From assembly GCA_900756545.1 (NCBI GenBank), contig CAAEKO010000018.1, positions 1 to 12,711 of the forward strand: DNA of 12,711 nt. Direction: 5' to 3'. The translations under genes and the position numbers were made by a program. The notes beneath the pieces were generated by a model that searched no databases, was not told the DNA's origin, and saw only the letters and a list, made by a program, of their open reading frames with translations. This DNA comes from Clostridia bacterium. Its GTDB lineage: Bacteria > Bacillota > Clostridia > UBA1381. Below are positions 5,793 to 12,435 of the stretch, piece after piece; position 1 is the first letter of the stretch; each line of letters begins with the position of its first letter.

Positions 5793-6608
5793 CGTTGTAA
5801 AAACCTCCTCGATAATACTTCCAGGCGTTGATGCGCCGGCAGTAATACCTATCTTTTTATTATTATATATATTTTGAGGGATATCCTCAAAAGTTTCGAT
5901 GAAATAGGTCTGTGGGCAGTTGGCTTTCGCAATGTCATAAAGCTTTCGCGTGTTGGAGCTTTCCCGTCCGCCGACCACAAACATCATGTCTGACTCCCGC
6001 GACAAACGGTCCGTTTCCGTCTGCCGTTCTTTGGTCGCATTACATATTGTATCAAAAACTATAGCCTTTTGGCAAGCCTTTTTAATAATTCGTACATTTT
6101 CACCAAAAATTTCTCTGTTAATTGTGGTTTGTGCCACAATACATACATCTTTTTCGGCATATTTTTCAAAGTTTTTGCCTGTTTCGGTATAAACGATCAG
6201 TGCTTCCCGGTTACACCACCCATTGATGCCGATCACCTCAGGGTGATTTTTATCTCCAACAATTACAATTTTGTATCCCTTTTGATGATGCTCCTGCACG
6301 ATCCGATGGATTTTTTCCACAAAGGGACAGGTCAGGTCAATGTATTCCAAACCACGCTCCTGAATCCTGCGGATAACATCTTCCCCGACGCCGTGGGTAC
6401 GGATAATTACAGTCACGCCTGCCGGTATTTCACCAACCGATTGATAAACCCGCACGCCCCGCTTTTCTAAATCATGCACAACCTGCCGGTTATGGATCAG
6501 TTCACCCAGTGTGGCGATCGGCTTATTTTCTCCGGCCAGCCGGTAAACCTCGTCTACAGCCCGGCGGACGCCATAGCAAAAACCGGCTGTCTTGGCAATC
6601 TCTATCAT
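4569..6608 (-). CDS. ispH: IspH - ribosomal protein S1 fusion (HMBPP reductase / S1 RNA-binding domains)
   Basis: A 679-residue bifunctional protein. Residues 1-272 are IspH (LytB), the iron-sulfur enzyme that reduces HMBPP to IPP and DMAPP in the last step of the MEP pathway. The three cluster cysteines are Cys11 (GFCYGVRRAV), Cys94 (DLTCPFV) and Cys189 (DTICNAT). Substrate residues His39, His72, His122, Glu124 (NHPEVIG), Thr161/162, SSN (217-219) and Ser260 are also present. Residues 295-627 hold four S1 domains (about 295-367, 384-452, 470-540 and 554-627; the second is divergent, the third closest to consensus). An acidic Ala/Glu-rich tail ends the protein. E. coli S1 has six domains. The ATG overlaps the plsC stop by 4 nt and has GGAGG with a 7-nt spacer. 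This fusion is known in Clostridia. Unusual: a promoter-like site and a perfect SD inside the gene precede the S1 part (separate entries). Confidence 0.96.
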   Translation of the reverse strand: MIEIAKTAGFCYGVRRAVDEVYRLAGENKPIATLGELIHNRQVVHDLEKRGVRVYQSVGEIPAGVTVIIRTHGVGEDVIRRIQERGLEYIDLTCPFVEKIHRIVQEHHQKGYKIVIVGDKNHPEVIGINGWCNREALIVYTETGKNFEKYAEKDVCIVAQTTINREIFGENVRIIKKACQKAIVFDTICNATKERQTETDRLSRESDMMFVVGGRESSNTRKLYDIAKANCPQTYFIETFEDIPQNIYNNKKIGITAGASTPGSIIEEVFTTMDEKMKNEENFAELFEQYGTKTLNNGDIVDGTVVEVRGNEVIVDLDGFKYNGQLAADQLTDDPFAKVSDLVKVGDTITVYVVGVNDAEGKVVLSRKKLVAMESWNKIKEAYENNAILDAKIIRAVKGGVIALAEAYQIFVPARQASLRFVQDLESLLNTDVRLRIIEIDERRKRVVGSIKAVLEEEKKAIEEKFWADAEIGKEYTGTVKSLTSFGAFVDIGGVDGLIHISELSWNKIKHPSEIVKEGDVVKVYIKDLNQETKKISLGYKKVEDDPWFIAKNQYKEGDVVKCTVVRMMPFGAFAQLMPNVDGLIHISQIADRRIGKPEDVLTIGEEVEAKITAIDWEAKKISLSIRALIAPTPEEVKEEEAAAPAEAAPVIEEDTPVDIAQYIADEAAKEAEEAADAE
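5790..5809 (-). promoter_or_regulatory. Internal Shine-Dalgarno and start codon before the S1 domains
   Basis: AGGAGG at 5804-5809 (extended match GAGGAGGT) is followed by an 11-nt spacer and ATG at 5790-5792. It is as strong as, or stronger than, the SD of any gene start in the window, yet sits within a coding region exactly at a domain boundary. Confidence 0.5.
5862..5890 (-). promoter_or_regulatory. Candidate internal promoter within the IspH coding part
   Basis: On the minus strand, TTGAGG (5885-5890) is followed by exactly 17 bp and a perfect TATAAT (5862-5867). Transcription would start near 5855, about 62 nt before the internal ATG at 5792. The -10 lies in a locally AT-rich run encoding Asn-Ile-Tyr-Asn-Asn-Lys-Lys, including an ATA codon, so a chance match is possible. 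Its position just upstream of the internal SD makes it worth listing. Confidence 0.4.
5872..5892. repeat. Inverted repeat overlapping the internal promoter -35
   Basis: The arms TTTTGAGG (5872-5879) and CCTCAAAA (5885-5892) are exact complements around GATAT. The repeat covers the -35 hexamer and part of the spacer of the candidate internal promoter, which is where a repressor site would lie. It is also within the ispH coding sequence, and an 8-bp-arm repeat of this kind can occur by chance in a window of this size. Confidence 0.4.
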
Positions 6609-7210
6609 TTCCCAGCCTCCAGTTTTTTATCCGCATCTCCCAAAGAACGCATCGTCCGCAGCATTTCATCGCTTAGCTGCTGGAGCTGCTCAATCACGAC
6701 TTTTTCATCATAATATGTATCATAATAAATCGGCGGGCCAAAATAAACGGTAATCTTGCCAAACCATTTATACTTTCCGGAAATATATGCCGGGATCACA
6801 GGCACCTTGCCCCGGATCGCCAGCATGACTACCCCTGGTTTAGCTGATTCAAGTTCTCCTTCCTTCACGCGTTTCCCCTCCGGAAACATGGCCACAATGT
6901 GATTTGCCTTCAGCTTGCCTAACGCCGCCTTGATGGCGCCGATGTCACCCTTTCCCCGATGCACTGGGAATGCGCCCAGACTGGAGATCAGTTTTCCCAG
7001 AAGCTTGTTGTCAAACAACTCAGATTTCGCCATAAATCTGAGCTTTCGCGGTACGGCGATTCCAGCAACGACTACGTCCCAGTTGCTCCTATGGTTTACC
7101 GCCAAAATCCCGCCGCCGGTCAGCGGCACGTTTTCCTTACCCACGATCCGGATTCTGAATACCAAATGCAGAAAAACCTTTAAAACCGCACAGGCAATTC
7201 TATAAAACAT
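6605..7210 (-). CDS. plsC: 1-acyl-sn-glycerol-3-phosphate acyltransferase
   Basis: A 201-residue acyltransferase of the PlsC/LPLAT family, at the short end typical of Gram-positive bacteria. The acyltransferase motifs appear in order: NHRSNWD (39-45, the HX4D catalytic pair His40 and Asp45), GAFPVHRG (79-86), FPEGKR (109-114, motif III, which binds the glycerol phosphate) and VPVIPAYI (136-143). A hydrophobic N-terminus probably contacts the inner face of the membrane. It transfers an acyl chain to the sn-2 position of lysophosphatidic acid to give phosphatidic acid. The ATG lies 1 nt after the cmk stop, and its own TGA overlaps the ispH start by 4 nt, suggesting translational coupling. The cmk-plsC-ispH order is common in Clostridia. 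Confidence 0.95.
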   Translation of the reverse strand: MFYRIACAVLKVFLHLVFRIRIVGKENVPLTGGGILAVNHRSNWDVVVAGIAVPRKLRFMAKSELFDNKLLGKLISSLGAFPVHRGKGDIGAIKAALGKLKANHIVAMFPEGKRVKEGELESAKPGVVMLAIRGKVPVIPAYISGKYKWFGKITVYFGPPIYYDTYYDEKVVIEQLQQLSDEMLRTMRSLGDADKKLEAGK

Positions 7211-7211
7211 T

Positions 7212-7886
7212 TCATTCCGCCCCCATTATTTCTCTTATCAATCCTGAAATATGTGCCACGACCTGATCGAAGGTCATCCCGGAGCTGTCCACCAAGATAG
7301 CGTCCGCCGCGCGCCGAAGGGGCGCGAATTCCCGCTCCGAATCATTTTTATCTCTGTACTCGATCTCTTTTTTCACCTTTTCCAAATCCTCGTGCATACC
7401 CTTTTGCGCTATTTCCTCCAGCCGGCGTTTTGCCCGGACGTCCACGGAAGCTGTCAGGTAAATTTTCAAATCTGCGTCCGGCAGCACATATGTGCCAATG
7501 TCCCGTCCATCCATAATGACCGCATTGTTTTTGGCCAGCATTCGCTGAAGCTCTACCAGCTTAAGCCGTACTGCCGGGATCACCGCAATATCGGACGCCC
7601 CCCGGCTTACATCCGCTTCCCGGATTCTAGCCGTCACATCCTTACCGTTGAGGTATATCCGCTGTACACCGTCCACGTACTTCATATCAATTCTGATTTG
7701 ATCCAGATGCGGACGAACGGCCTCCTCCGTAATTGGCGTCCCGTTTTCAATCGCATATAATGCCGCGGAACGGTACATGGCTCCCGTGTCGATATACACA
7801 AGCCCCCACTCCGCCGCGCATGCCTTGGATACAGAGCTTTTTCCCGCGCCTGCCGGCCCGTCTATCGCGATATTGATTCGTTTCAT
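7212..7886 (-). CDS. cmk: Cytidylate kinase
   Basis: A 224-residue (d)CMP kinase that phosphorylates CMP and dCMP with ATP in nucleotide recycling. The P-loop GPAGAGKSS (10-18) is followed by YIDTGAMYR (31-39, the nucleotide-binding region), DGRDIGT (126-132), the LTASVDVRAKRR segment and RDKNDSER (178-185, lid region), all as expected for Cmk. Three starts lie close together: GTG 7895, ATG 7892 and ATG 7886. I chose 7886 because GGTG lies 6 nt before it and because family members begin directly at a K-x-I-x-IAIDGPAG segment; the others add two or three residues. It begins 22 nt after aroH and is followed by plsC after 1 nt. Confidence 0.95.
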   Translation of the reverse strand: MKRINIAIDGPAGAGKSSVSKACAAEWGLVYIDTGAMYRSAALYAIENGTPITEEAVRPHLDQIRIDMKYVDGVQRIYLNGKDVTARIREADVSRGASDIAVIPAVRLKLVELQRMLAKNNAVIMDGRDIGTYVLPDADLKIYLTASVDVRAKRRLEEIAQKGMHEDLEKVKKEIEYRDKNDSEREFAPLRRAADAILVDSSGMTFDQVVAHISGLIREIMGAE

Positions 7887-7908
7887 TTCCATCACCGCTT
7901 CGTTGATT

Positions 7909-8268
7909 TTATTTCACAAGGTCCGGACGCAGCTTCACCGCGTCCCGTAAATATACATGCTGGATTTCGTCCAGCGTCTTTTCCGAATTGAACTGCAAAA
8001 GTACCCGGACACATTTGGGCAGCGCGTCTTCTACCGGAATCTCGCTCATGCACATAAGCGGTACATTGGTAATACCCATACGCCTTGCCGCCACCGCCGG
8101 AAATACCGCGTTCAAATCCGGCGTCAGGGTAAAGACCATACATACCATATCCTCAGCCGGAATACCGTTCTTTGCAAATATCTCCTTGAGCAGTTCCTCA
8201 GCCGCATTTAAAATCTCATCTTTGTCGTTTTGTTCAACTGTGATTGCACCCCTGACAGCTCTGACCAT
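7909..8268 (-). CDS. aroH: Chorismate mutase, AroH type
   Basis: A 119-residue monofunctional chorismate mutase of the trimeric Bacillus AroH class, which rearranges chorismate to prephenate for phenylalanine and tyrosine synthesis. The active-site residues known from the B. subtilis enzyme can be matched: Arg6 (RAVRGAITVE), Glu76 (CMSEIPV), Arg88 (KCVRVLLQ) and Tyr106 (IQHVYLRDAVKLRPDL). The frame is open to 8325 inside the preceding gene, but ATG 8268 gives the normal N-terminus and has AGGAGG with a 10-nt spacer. It starts 19 nt after the HutP-family gene. No other aromatic amino acid gene is in the window, so its pathway partners are encoded elsewhere. Confidence 0.95.
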   Translation of the reverse strand: MVRAVRGAITVEQNDKDEILNAAEELLKEIFAKNGIPAEDMVCMVFTLTPDLNAVFPAVAARRMGITNVPLMCMSEIPVEDALPKCVRVLLQFNSEKTLDEIQHVYLRDAVKLRPDLVK

Positions 8269-8287
8269 TTGTCTCCATCCTCCTATT

Positions 8288-8701
8288 TTAAATTGCCCGG
8301 TGGCCCAGCCCAATGACAACGTCATTGAGGTTCAAAAGACCTACCTCAAAAAATACGCATACCGTAATATGGTCGCCAAACCGTGATATTCCGATCTTCC
8401 CACCCAGATTCAGGCCAATCGCCTTGTTCAGGATCTGGATAACCGCCTCATGGGCCGCGCCGGCAACGGCGCCCTCCTCCCCATGCGTCTCACCGATTAC
8501 GCCTTCCCGCCGGGCCGCAACAACCGCCCGCTCTAAAATCCTCGGTACAGACGCCGCAAACTCTCCGCCATAGTCAATGGCTACGCTTTTAATTCCATTC
8601 TTCATAAAATCCGCCTGTAGCTGTTTTTCCTCGGCCCTGTCACCGGACATGGCCATACGCACAGCTGCGGCGGCAGCTTCTTTGCTGCCCATTTCCGCCA
8701 A
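8288..8701 (-). CDS. HutP-family protein, divergent from the histidine-responsive antiterminator
   Basis: A 137-residue protein resembling the HutP family in its second half: VVAARREGVI (about 60-69), HGEEGAVAGAAHEAV (73-87), GLNLGGKIGISR (96-107) and the C-terminal VVIGLGHRAI. In Bacillus, HutP binds RNA with L-histidine and Mg2+ to control the hut operon. Aligned from memory, the three Mg2+-binding histidines of B. subtilis HutP appear to be Gly, Gly and Asp here, and no hut genes are nearby, so histidine sensing should not be assumed. The start is TTG at 8701, because AAGGAGG lies 8 nt before it; the next ATG (8692) would be 17 nt away. The SD overlaps the end of the flavoprotein gene. Its role beside aroH is unknown; RNA binding is possible from the fold. 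Confidence 0.8.
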   Translation of the reverse strand: MAEMGSKEAAAAAVRMAMSGDRAEEKQLQADFMKNGIKSVAIDYGGEFAASVPRILERAVVAARREGVIGETHGEEGAVAGAAHEAVIQILNKAIGLNLGGKIGISRFGDHITVCVFFEVGLLNLNDVVIGLGHRAI

Positions 8702-8716
8702 AATAATTTCCTCCTT

Positions 8717-9943
8717 CTATGCATTATCCCCGGCCAGCCAGCCAGTGGAAAAAGCAATCTGTAAATTAAATCCGCCTGTATACGCATCTACATCAATGAC
8801 CTCGCCGGCAAAGTAAAGCCCGCCTATCAGCTTGGACGCCATGGTAGAAGGGTCGATTTCCCCCACTTTGACGCCGCCCGAGGTAATAATCGCCTCATCA
8901 ATAGGCCGGAATCCGGCCACATGCAGAGGCAGGGCTTTCAGAAGCCCGCACAGCTTATATCGTTCTTCCCGGGTAATGGAGTTGACTTCCCGATGGGAAT
9001 CAATCCCAGACAATTCTATTATAACAGGAATCAGCGCTTTCGGCAAGAGTTCATCCAATGCATTTTGCAAATACTTTCTGGAAAATGCCGAAAAGTCCCG
9101 CAGTATCCGCTTGTCCAGCTGATCCGAGGTCAATGCGGGCTTTAAATCAACTGTGATTTTATACTGCTTTTTTTCAGGTTCCCGTAGATGGGCTGACGCC
9201 GAAAGCACAATGGGACCACTGATACCAAAATGGGTAAACAACATTTCTCCAAAATCCGAATAAATCTTTTTTCCTTTCTCATTATATACCGTCAGCTCCA
9301 CATTTTTCAGTGAAAGCCCCATCAATTCCGAAACCCATTTTTCTTTCGTCACAATGGGGATCAGAGATGGTCTCGGCGTAATAATTGTATGTCCGGCCTT
9401 CTCCGCCATCCGGTAACCATCGCCTGTGGAGCCAGTGCGCGGATAAGATCTTCCGCCGGCAGCCAGAATCACACTGTCACAGTCCACAAAGCCTTTATCC
9501 GTGTACACGCCGGATACCGCGCCATTTTTTATCAAGACTTCTTGGGCTTGCGCATGCATCAGACATACATTCTTTTTCAAAGCGTATCTTTTTAAAGCTT
9601 CCGCCACGTCCTTCGCTGAATCCGACACTGGAAATACCCTGCCGCCCCGCTCTGTTTTCACCGGTACACCCTGGGCTTCCAGCAGGGCAATCATATCCTG
9701 ATTTGTAAAGGCATAGAATGCGCTGTACAAAAACTTGCCGTTTGTCGGTACATTCCGGATGAAATCCTCCATATCGGCGCTGTTCGTTATGTTACAGCGC
9801 CCTTTGCCGGTTATACGCACTTTTTTCGCCAGCAGGCTGTTCTTTTCAATTAATATGATCCGGCCCCCCTGCTCCGCCGCCCGGCCGCAAGCCATAAGCC
9901 CCGCTGCACCGCCGCCGATCACAGCAACTGTCCTATCCTTCAT
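8717..9943 (-). CDS. NAD(P)/FAD-dependent oxidoreductase, HI0933/BaiN family
   Basis: A 408-residue flavoprotein of the HI0933/YhiN family. The N-terminal Rossmann dinucleotide motif is GGGAAG (10-15), with the FAD ribose-binding Glu33 (LIEKN). Next come the family signature GKGRCNITN (46-54) and a second glycine-rich segment, AAGGRSYPRTGSTGDGY. The C-terminal FAD-contacting stretch runs TSGGVKVGEIDPSTM, then GLYFAGEVIDVDAYTGGFNLQIAFSTG. BaiN of Clostridium scindens belongs to this family and has a role in bile acid 7-dehydroxylation, but most members have no known substrate, and this housekeeping setting gives no reason to assume bile acids. It overlaps the rpiR-type gene by 4 nt (ATGA), so it is probably translationally coupled. 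It has no strong SD of its own (GAGG is 13 nt upstream). Confidence 0.92.
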   Translation of the reverse strand: MKDRTVAVIGGGAAGLMACGRAAEQGGRIILIEKNSLLAKKVRITGKGRCNITNSADMEDFIRNVPTNGKFLYSAFYAFTNQDMIALLEAQGVPVKTERGGRVFPVSDSAKDVAEALKRYALKKNVCLMHAQAQEVLIKNGAVSGVYTDKGFVDCDSVILAAGGRSYPRTGSTGDGYRMAEKAGHTIITPRPSLIPIVTKEKWVSELMGLSLKNVELTVYNEKGKKIYSDFGEMLFTHFGISGPIVLSASAHLREPEKKQYKITVDLKPALTSDQLDKRILRDFSAFSRKYLQNALDELLPKALIPVIIELSGIDSHREVNSITREERYKLCGLLKALPLHVAGFRPIDEAIITSGGVKVGEIDPSTMASKLIGGLYFAGEVIDVDAYTGGFNLQIAFSTGWLAGDNA

Positions 9944-10803
9944 TTTTTATCGTAGACCTCGTATTCTTCCCAGATTGTCTCCAGCTGCTCAAAGCTGCTC
10001 CGGATCTCATTTTTCTTTTTCATTCCCACCGCCACAATCAAGGCGTTGATTACTGAAATGGGCGCCACCAGCGAGTCTACAAAGGAATCCATATCGCTGC
10101 GTGCAATCAGGCAATAATCCGACAGACGTACAAGCGGTGAATGAACACTGTCTGTGATCCCTACCACAGCAGCTCCCCGCTTGCGGGCGTATTCCATAGC
10201 CTTCAATGTGTTTTTGGAATACCGGGGAAAGCTCATCCCCAGCACCAAGTCTCCCTCGCCCACCCATAGCATTTGCTCAAATATATCATCCATGCCTGTG
10301 GTGTTGATTAATCGGACATTTTCAAACAGCAGGTTAAAATAAAAGCCTGTGAATGCGGCCAGCGCCGCCGCACTGCGTACGCCGGTAATATAAATATTCT
10401 TTGCCTGCAGAAGAGCCTCCACTGCCCCGTCAAACTGGGATTTGTCGATTTCCGACAGGGTGTTCTCAATCTTTTCTACATCCGATTTTAAAACTGCGGT
10501 CAAAATGTGATCGCCGTGCATCCGCCGGGATGCAATATCCATACGCTGTATTGAGGTCAACTGTGTCCGAGTCACCTCCTGAAGCCTCTTTTGCAGCTTC
10601 TGATACCCGTCAAAGCCAAGCTCCGCGGCAAACCGCACTACCGTAGATTCGCTGACCCCTACCGCCGCTGCTAATGCGGCGGCAGTCATATATGCCGCAC
10701 TGTCGTAGTTCTGCATAATATAATCTGCGATGATGCGCTGGCGTTTACTGAAATCAGTTTTATGCTCTCTGATATACGAAATAATATCCGTATCGCTCCC
10801 CAT
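9940..10803 (-). CDS. RpiR/MurR-family transcriptional regulator
   Basis: A 287-residue regulator with the RpiR layout. An N-terminal helix-turn-helix domain (about 5-80, with MTAAALAAAVGVSESTVVRFAAELGFDGY at 39-67) precedes a SIS sugar-phosphate-binding domain (about 125-260, with NIYITGVRSAAALA, LVLGMSFPRYSKNTL and AAVVGITDSVHSPL). Such proteins usually sense a phosphosugar and control its catabolism, but no sugar genes lie here, so the ligand is unknown. The frame is open to a TTG at 10827 that overlaps the upstream stop. I chose ATG 10803 because GAGAGGA lies about 9 nt before it, whereas the TTG lacks an SD. It may respond to what the adjacent binding protein captures, or control this operon. 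Confidence 0.9.
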   Translation of the reverse strand: MGSDTDIISYIREHKTDFSKRQRIIADYIMQNYDSAAYMTAAALAAAVGVSESTVVRFAAELGFDGYQKLQKRLQEVTRTQLTSIQRMDIASRRMHGDHILTAVLKSDVEKIENTLSEIDKSQFDGAVEALLQAKNIYITGVRSAAALAAFTGFYFNLLFENVRLINTTGMDDIFEQMLWVGEGDLVLGMSFPRYSKNTLKAMEYARKRGAAVVGITDSVHSPLVRLSDYCLIARSDMDSFVDSLVAPISVINALIVAVGMKKKNEIRSSFEQLETIWEEYEVYDKK

Positions 10804-10823
10804 TTTTCCCATTCCTCTCTTTA

Positions 10824-12422
10824 TCAATCGGACTTTTTATCTTTTTTGGAAAAATACCACGTATCTACATCCCGGTATGGCCGAAACATAGTCGGCATTT
10901 TATTTCCGGAAATATTTCTATCATAAATAACACTTTCTGTCCTGAAAAACAGCGGAACAAAAGGCGCCTCCTCTAAAAACATATCCATATATCCTTCAAA
11001 ACACTGTCTGCGTATATCCGTATCCTTTGTCAGCGCTGCTGAAGACAGCTGTGCGTTCAGCGCCGGGTTCTCATACAAAAAATAGTTTCCTGTTCCCGTC
11101 AGAAAGGATGGATCCATATTTTTCTCCAGCATGACCTCGCCTAAAAACAATTCAAAATCGCCATTGTTTACATGTTTTATATAGCGGTCAAAATCCTCTT
11201 CTTTCACTTCCGTTTCCAGCCCGGCCGTGGTTAATTGAGCCGCGATCCGTTTTGCCAGACGGAGCTTTTCGTCATTTTCCCCGCTCACCAGTATGGAGGT
11301 TTTAAATCTTTTCGGCGCATTATCCGCTGCCCGATAATAAAACCCATCCTCCTTCTTTTCCCAGCCCTCCGAAACCATAATCTGATTAATATCCGCCCGT
11401 TCCCGCTGGGATTTATCAATTTTCCGTGCAAACCAAACCGAAGGATTTACCGGCACGTCTACCTCCACAGCATGGGTATACATCTCATTTCCAATCATTT
11501 CCTGCTTATTGAGCATAAAGCCCAAGGCTCTGCGAACATCGGTTCCCATAAAATTTTCCGCCTTGTTATTGATACCCAGAAAAAGCAGCGTGTTCGCCGT
11601 ATAGCTGTATATATAAAACTTCCCCCGGGGCGTGCTTTGCTTCAGATCCAGCGTCCTGCTGGTCAGCGCATTAATCTCATTGGCTTCAAAGGCGTAGACT
11701 GCCGCGTCCCTGTCCTTAACAACATCCAGAACTATTTTCCCGATAGCCGGATTCCCGCCGTGCCATTGGGTATTCGCGGTCAGCACCAATTCGTTCGTAC
11801 TGCTCTGCGCTGGATCAAGACGATAAGCTCCCGTCCCTATAGGTACAAAATCTGTCCCATTTTTCAGTTCTGTTCCATTTTTTATCACAGGGAAACTAAG
11901 AAATGCCTCCACATTTAAAACCGGCTTTATAAGCGTCAGAATGATTTTATTTTCATTCTCCGCTGAAACATCGGCTATATTCCGTAAATCATCATGATAG
12001 CTGCAATCCGTATTTTTGATTGTTTCCATTGTGTATACAACATCCCCGGCTGAAAAGGCTGTACCGTCCTGCCACAGAATACCAGATGCGAGCTGTATCT
12101 CTATCTGCAGGCCGTCCGGTGACACAGTATAATCTTTTGCCAATACAGAAACCGGATTAAAGGCTTCGTCAAAATCAAACAGCGGCTCATAGATCAGGCT
12201 GATACATTCCTGCACAGTATTGGAGACTGTTTTCAGCGGATTCAGCGTATCATAGTTGAAAACAGCCAGATGAAGTATATTTTCATTTTCTTCCACGATT
12301 AGCTCTCCGTTTTTCAGTTGACCGGAAGGCGCGGGTGTTTCACCTTTTTCCGTGCAGGAGGCCAGGGAAACAGCCAAAACAACAGCTGTCAGCGCCGCAA
12401 TATATTTTTTTAAAATGACCAT
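10824..12422 (-). CDS. ABC transporter substrate-binding lipoprotein, family 5 (oligopeptide/dipeptide type)
   Basis: A 532-residue extracytoplasmic solute-binding protein. A lipoprotein signal (KK, hydrophobic core, lipobox LASC) puts the lipid-modified cysteine at residue 23, followed by a Gly/Pro/Ser-rich linker. The body matches the SBP_bac_5 (OppA/DppA) pattern: YDTLNPLKT near the start, then SLIYEPLFDFDEAFNPVSVLAKDYTVSPDGLQ, the ILWQDGTAFSAGDVVYTMETI segment and VRRALGFMLNKQEMI, typical peptide-binding-protein signatures. It should sit on the outer membrane face and bind a peptide or similar ligand. No permease or ATPase gene adjoins it, so it either uses a transporter encoded elsewhere or acts as a sensor. 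The ATG has GGAGGA just upstream, overlapping the end of pgeF 13 nt away. Ligand cannot be read from the sequence. Confidence 0.93.
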   Translation of the reverse strand: MVILKKYIAALTAVVLAVSLASCTEKGETPAPSGQLKNGELIVEENENILHLAVFNYDTLNPLKTVSNTVQECISLIYEPLFDFDEAFNPVSVLAKDYTVSPDGLQIEIQLASGILWQDGTAFSAGDVVYTMETIKNTDCSYHDDLRNIADVSAENENKIILTLIKPVLNVEAFLSFPVIKNGTELKNGTDFVPIGTGAYRLDPAQSSTNELVLTANTQWHGGNPAIGKIVLDVVKDRDAAVYAFEANEINALTSRTLDLKQSTPRGKFYIYSYTANTLLFLGINNKAENFMGTDVRRALGFMLNKQEMIGNEMYTHAVEVDVPVNPSVWFARKIDKSQRERADINQIMVSEGWEKKEDGFYYRAADNAPKRFKTSILVSGENDEKLRLAKRIAAQLTTAGLETEVKEEDFDRYIKHVNNGDFELFLGEVMLEKNMDPSFLTGTGNYFLYENPALNAQLSSAALTKDTDIRRQCFEGYMDMFLEEAPFVPLFFRTESVIYDRNISGNKMPTMFRPYRDVDTWYFSKKDKKSD

Positions 12423-12435
12423 TCCTCTCCTCCAA

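Noticed and set aside
8717..9943. Naming the flavoprotein baiN and inferring bile acid metabolism
   Set aside because: BaiN belongs to a large family found in many bacteria without bile acid chemistry, and no other bai genes are in the window.
10901..10914. A 14-bp perfect palindrome (TATTTCCGGAAATA) near the end of the solute-binding protein gene, about 100 nt before the RpiR-type gene
   Set aside because: About one such palindrome is expected by chance in a window of this length, and it lies within coding sequence. An operator for the RpiR-type protein is possible but unsupported.
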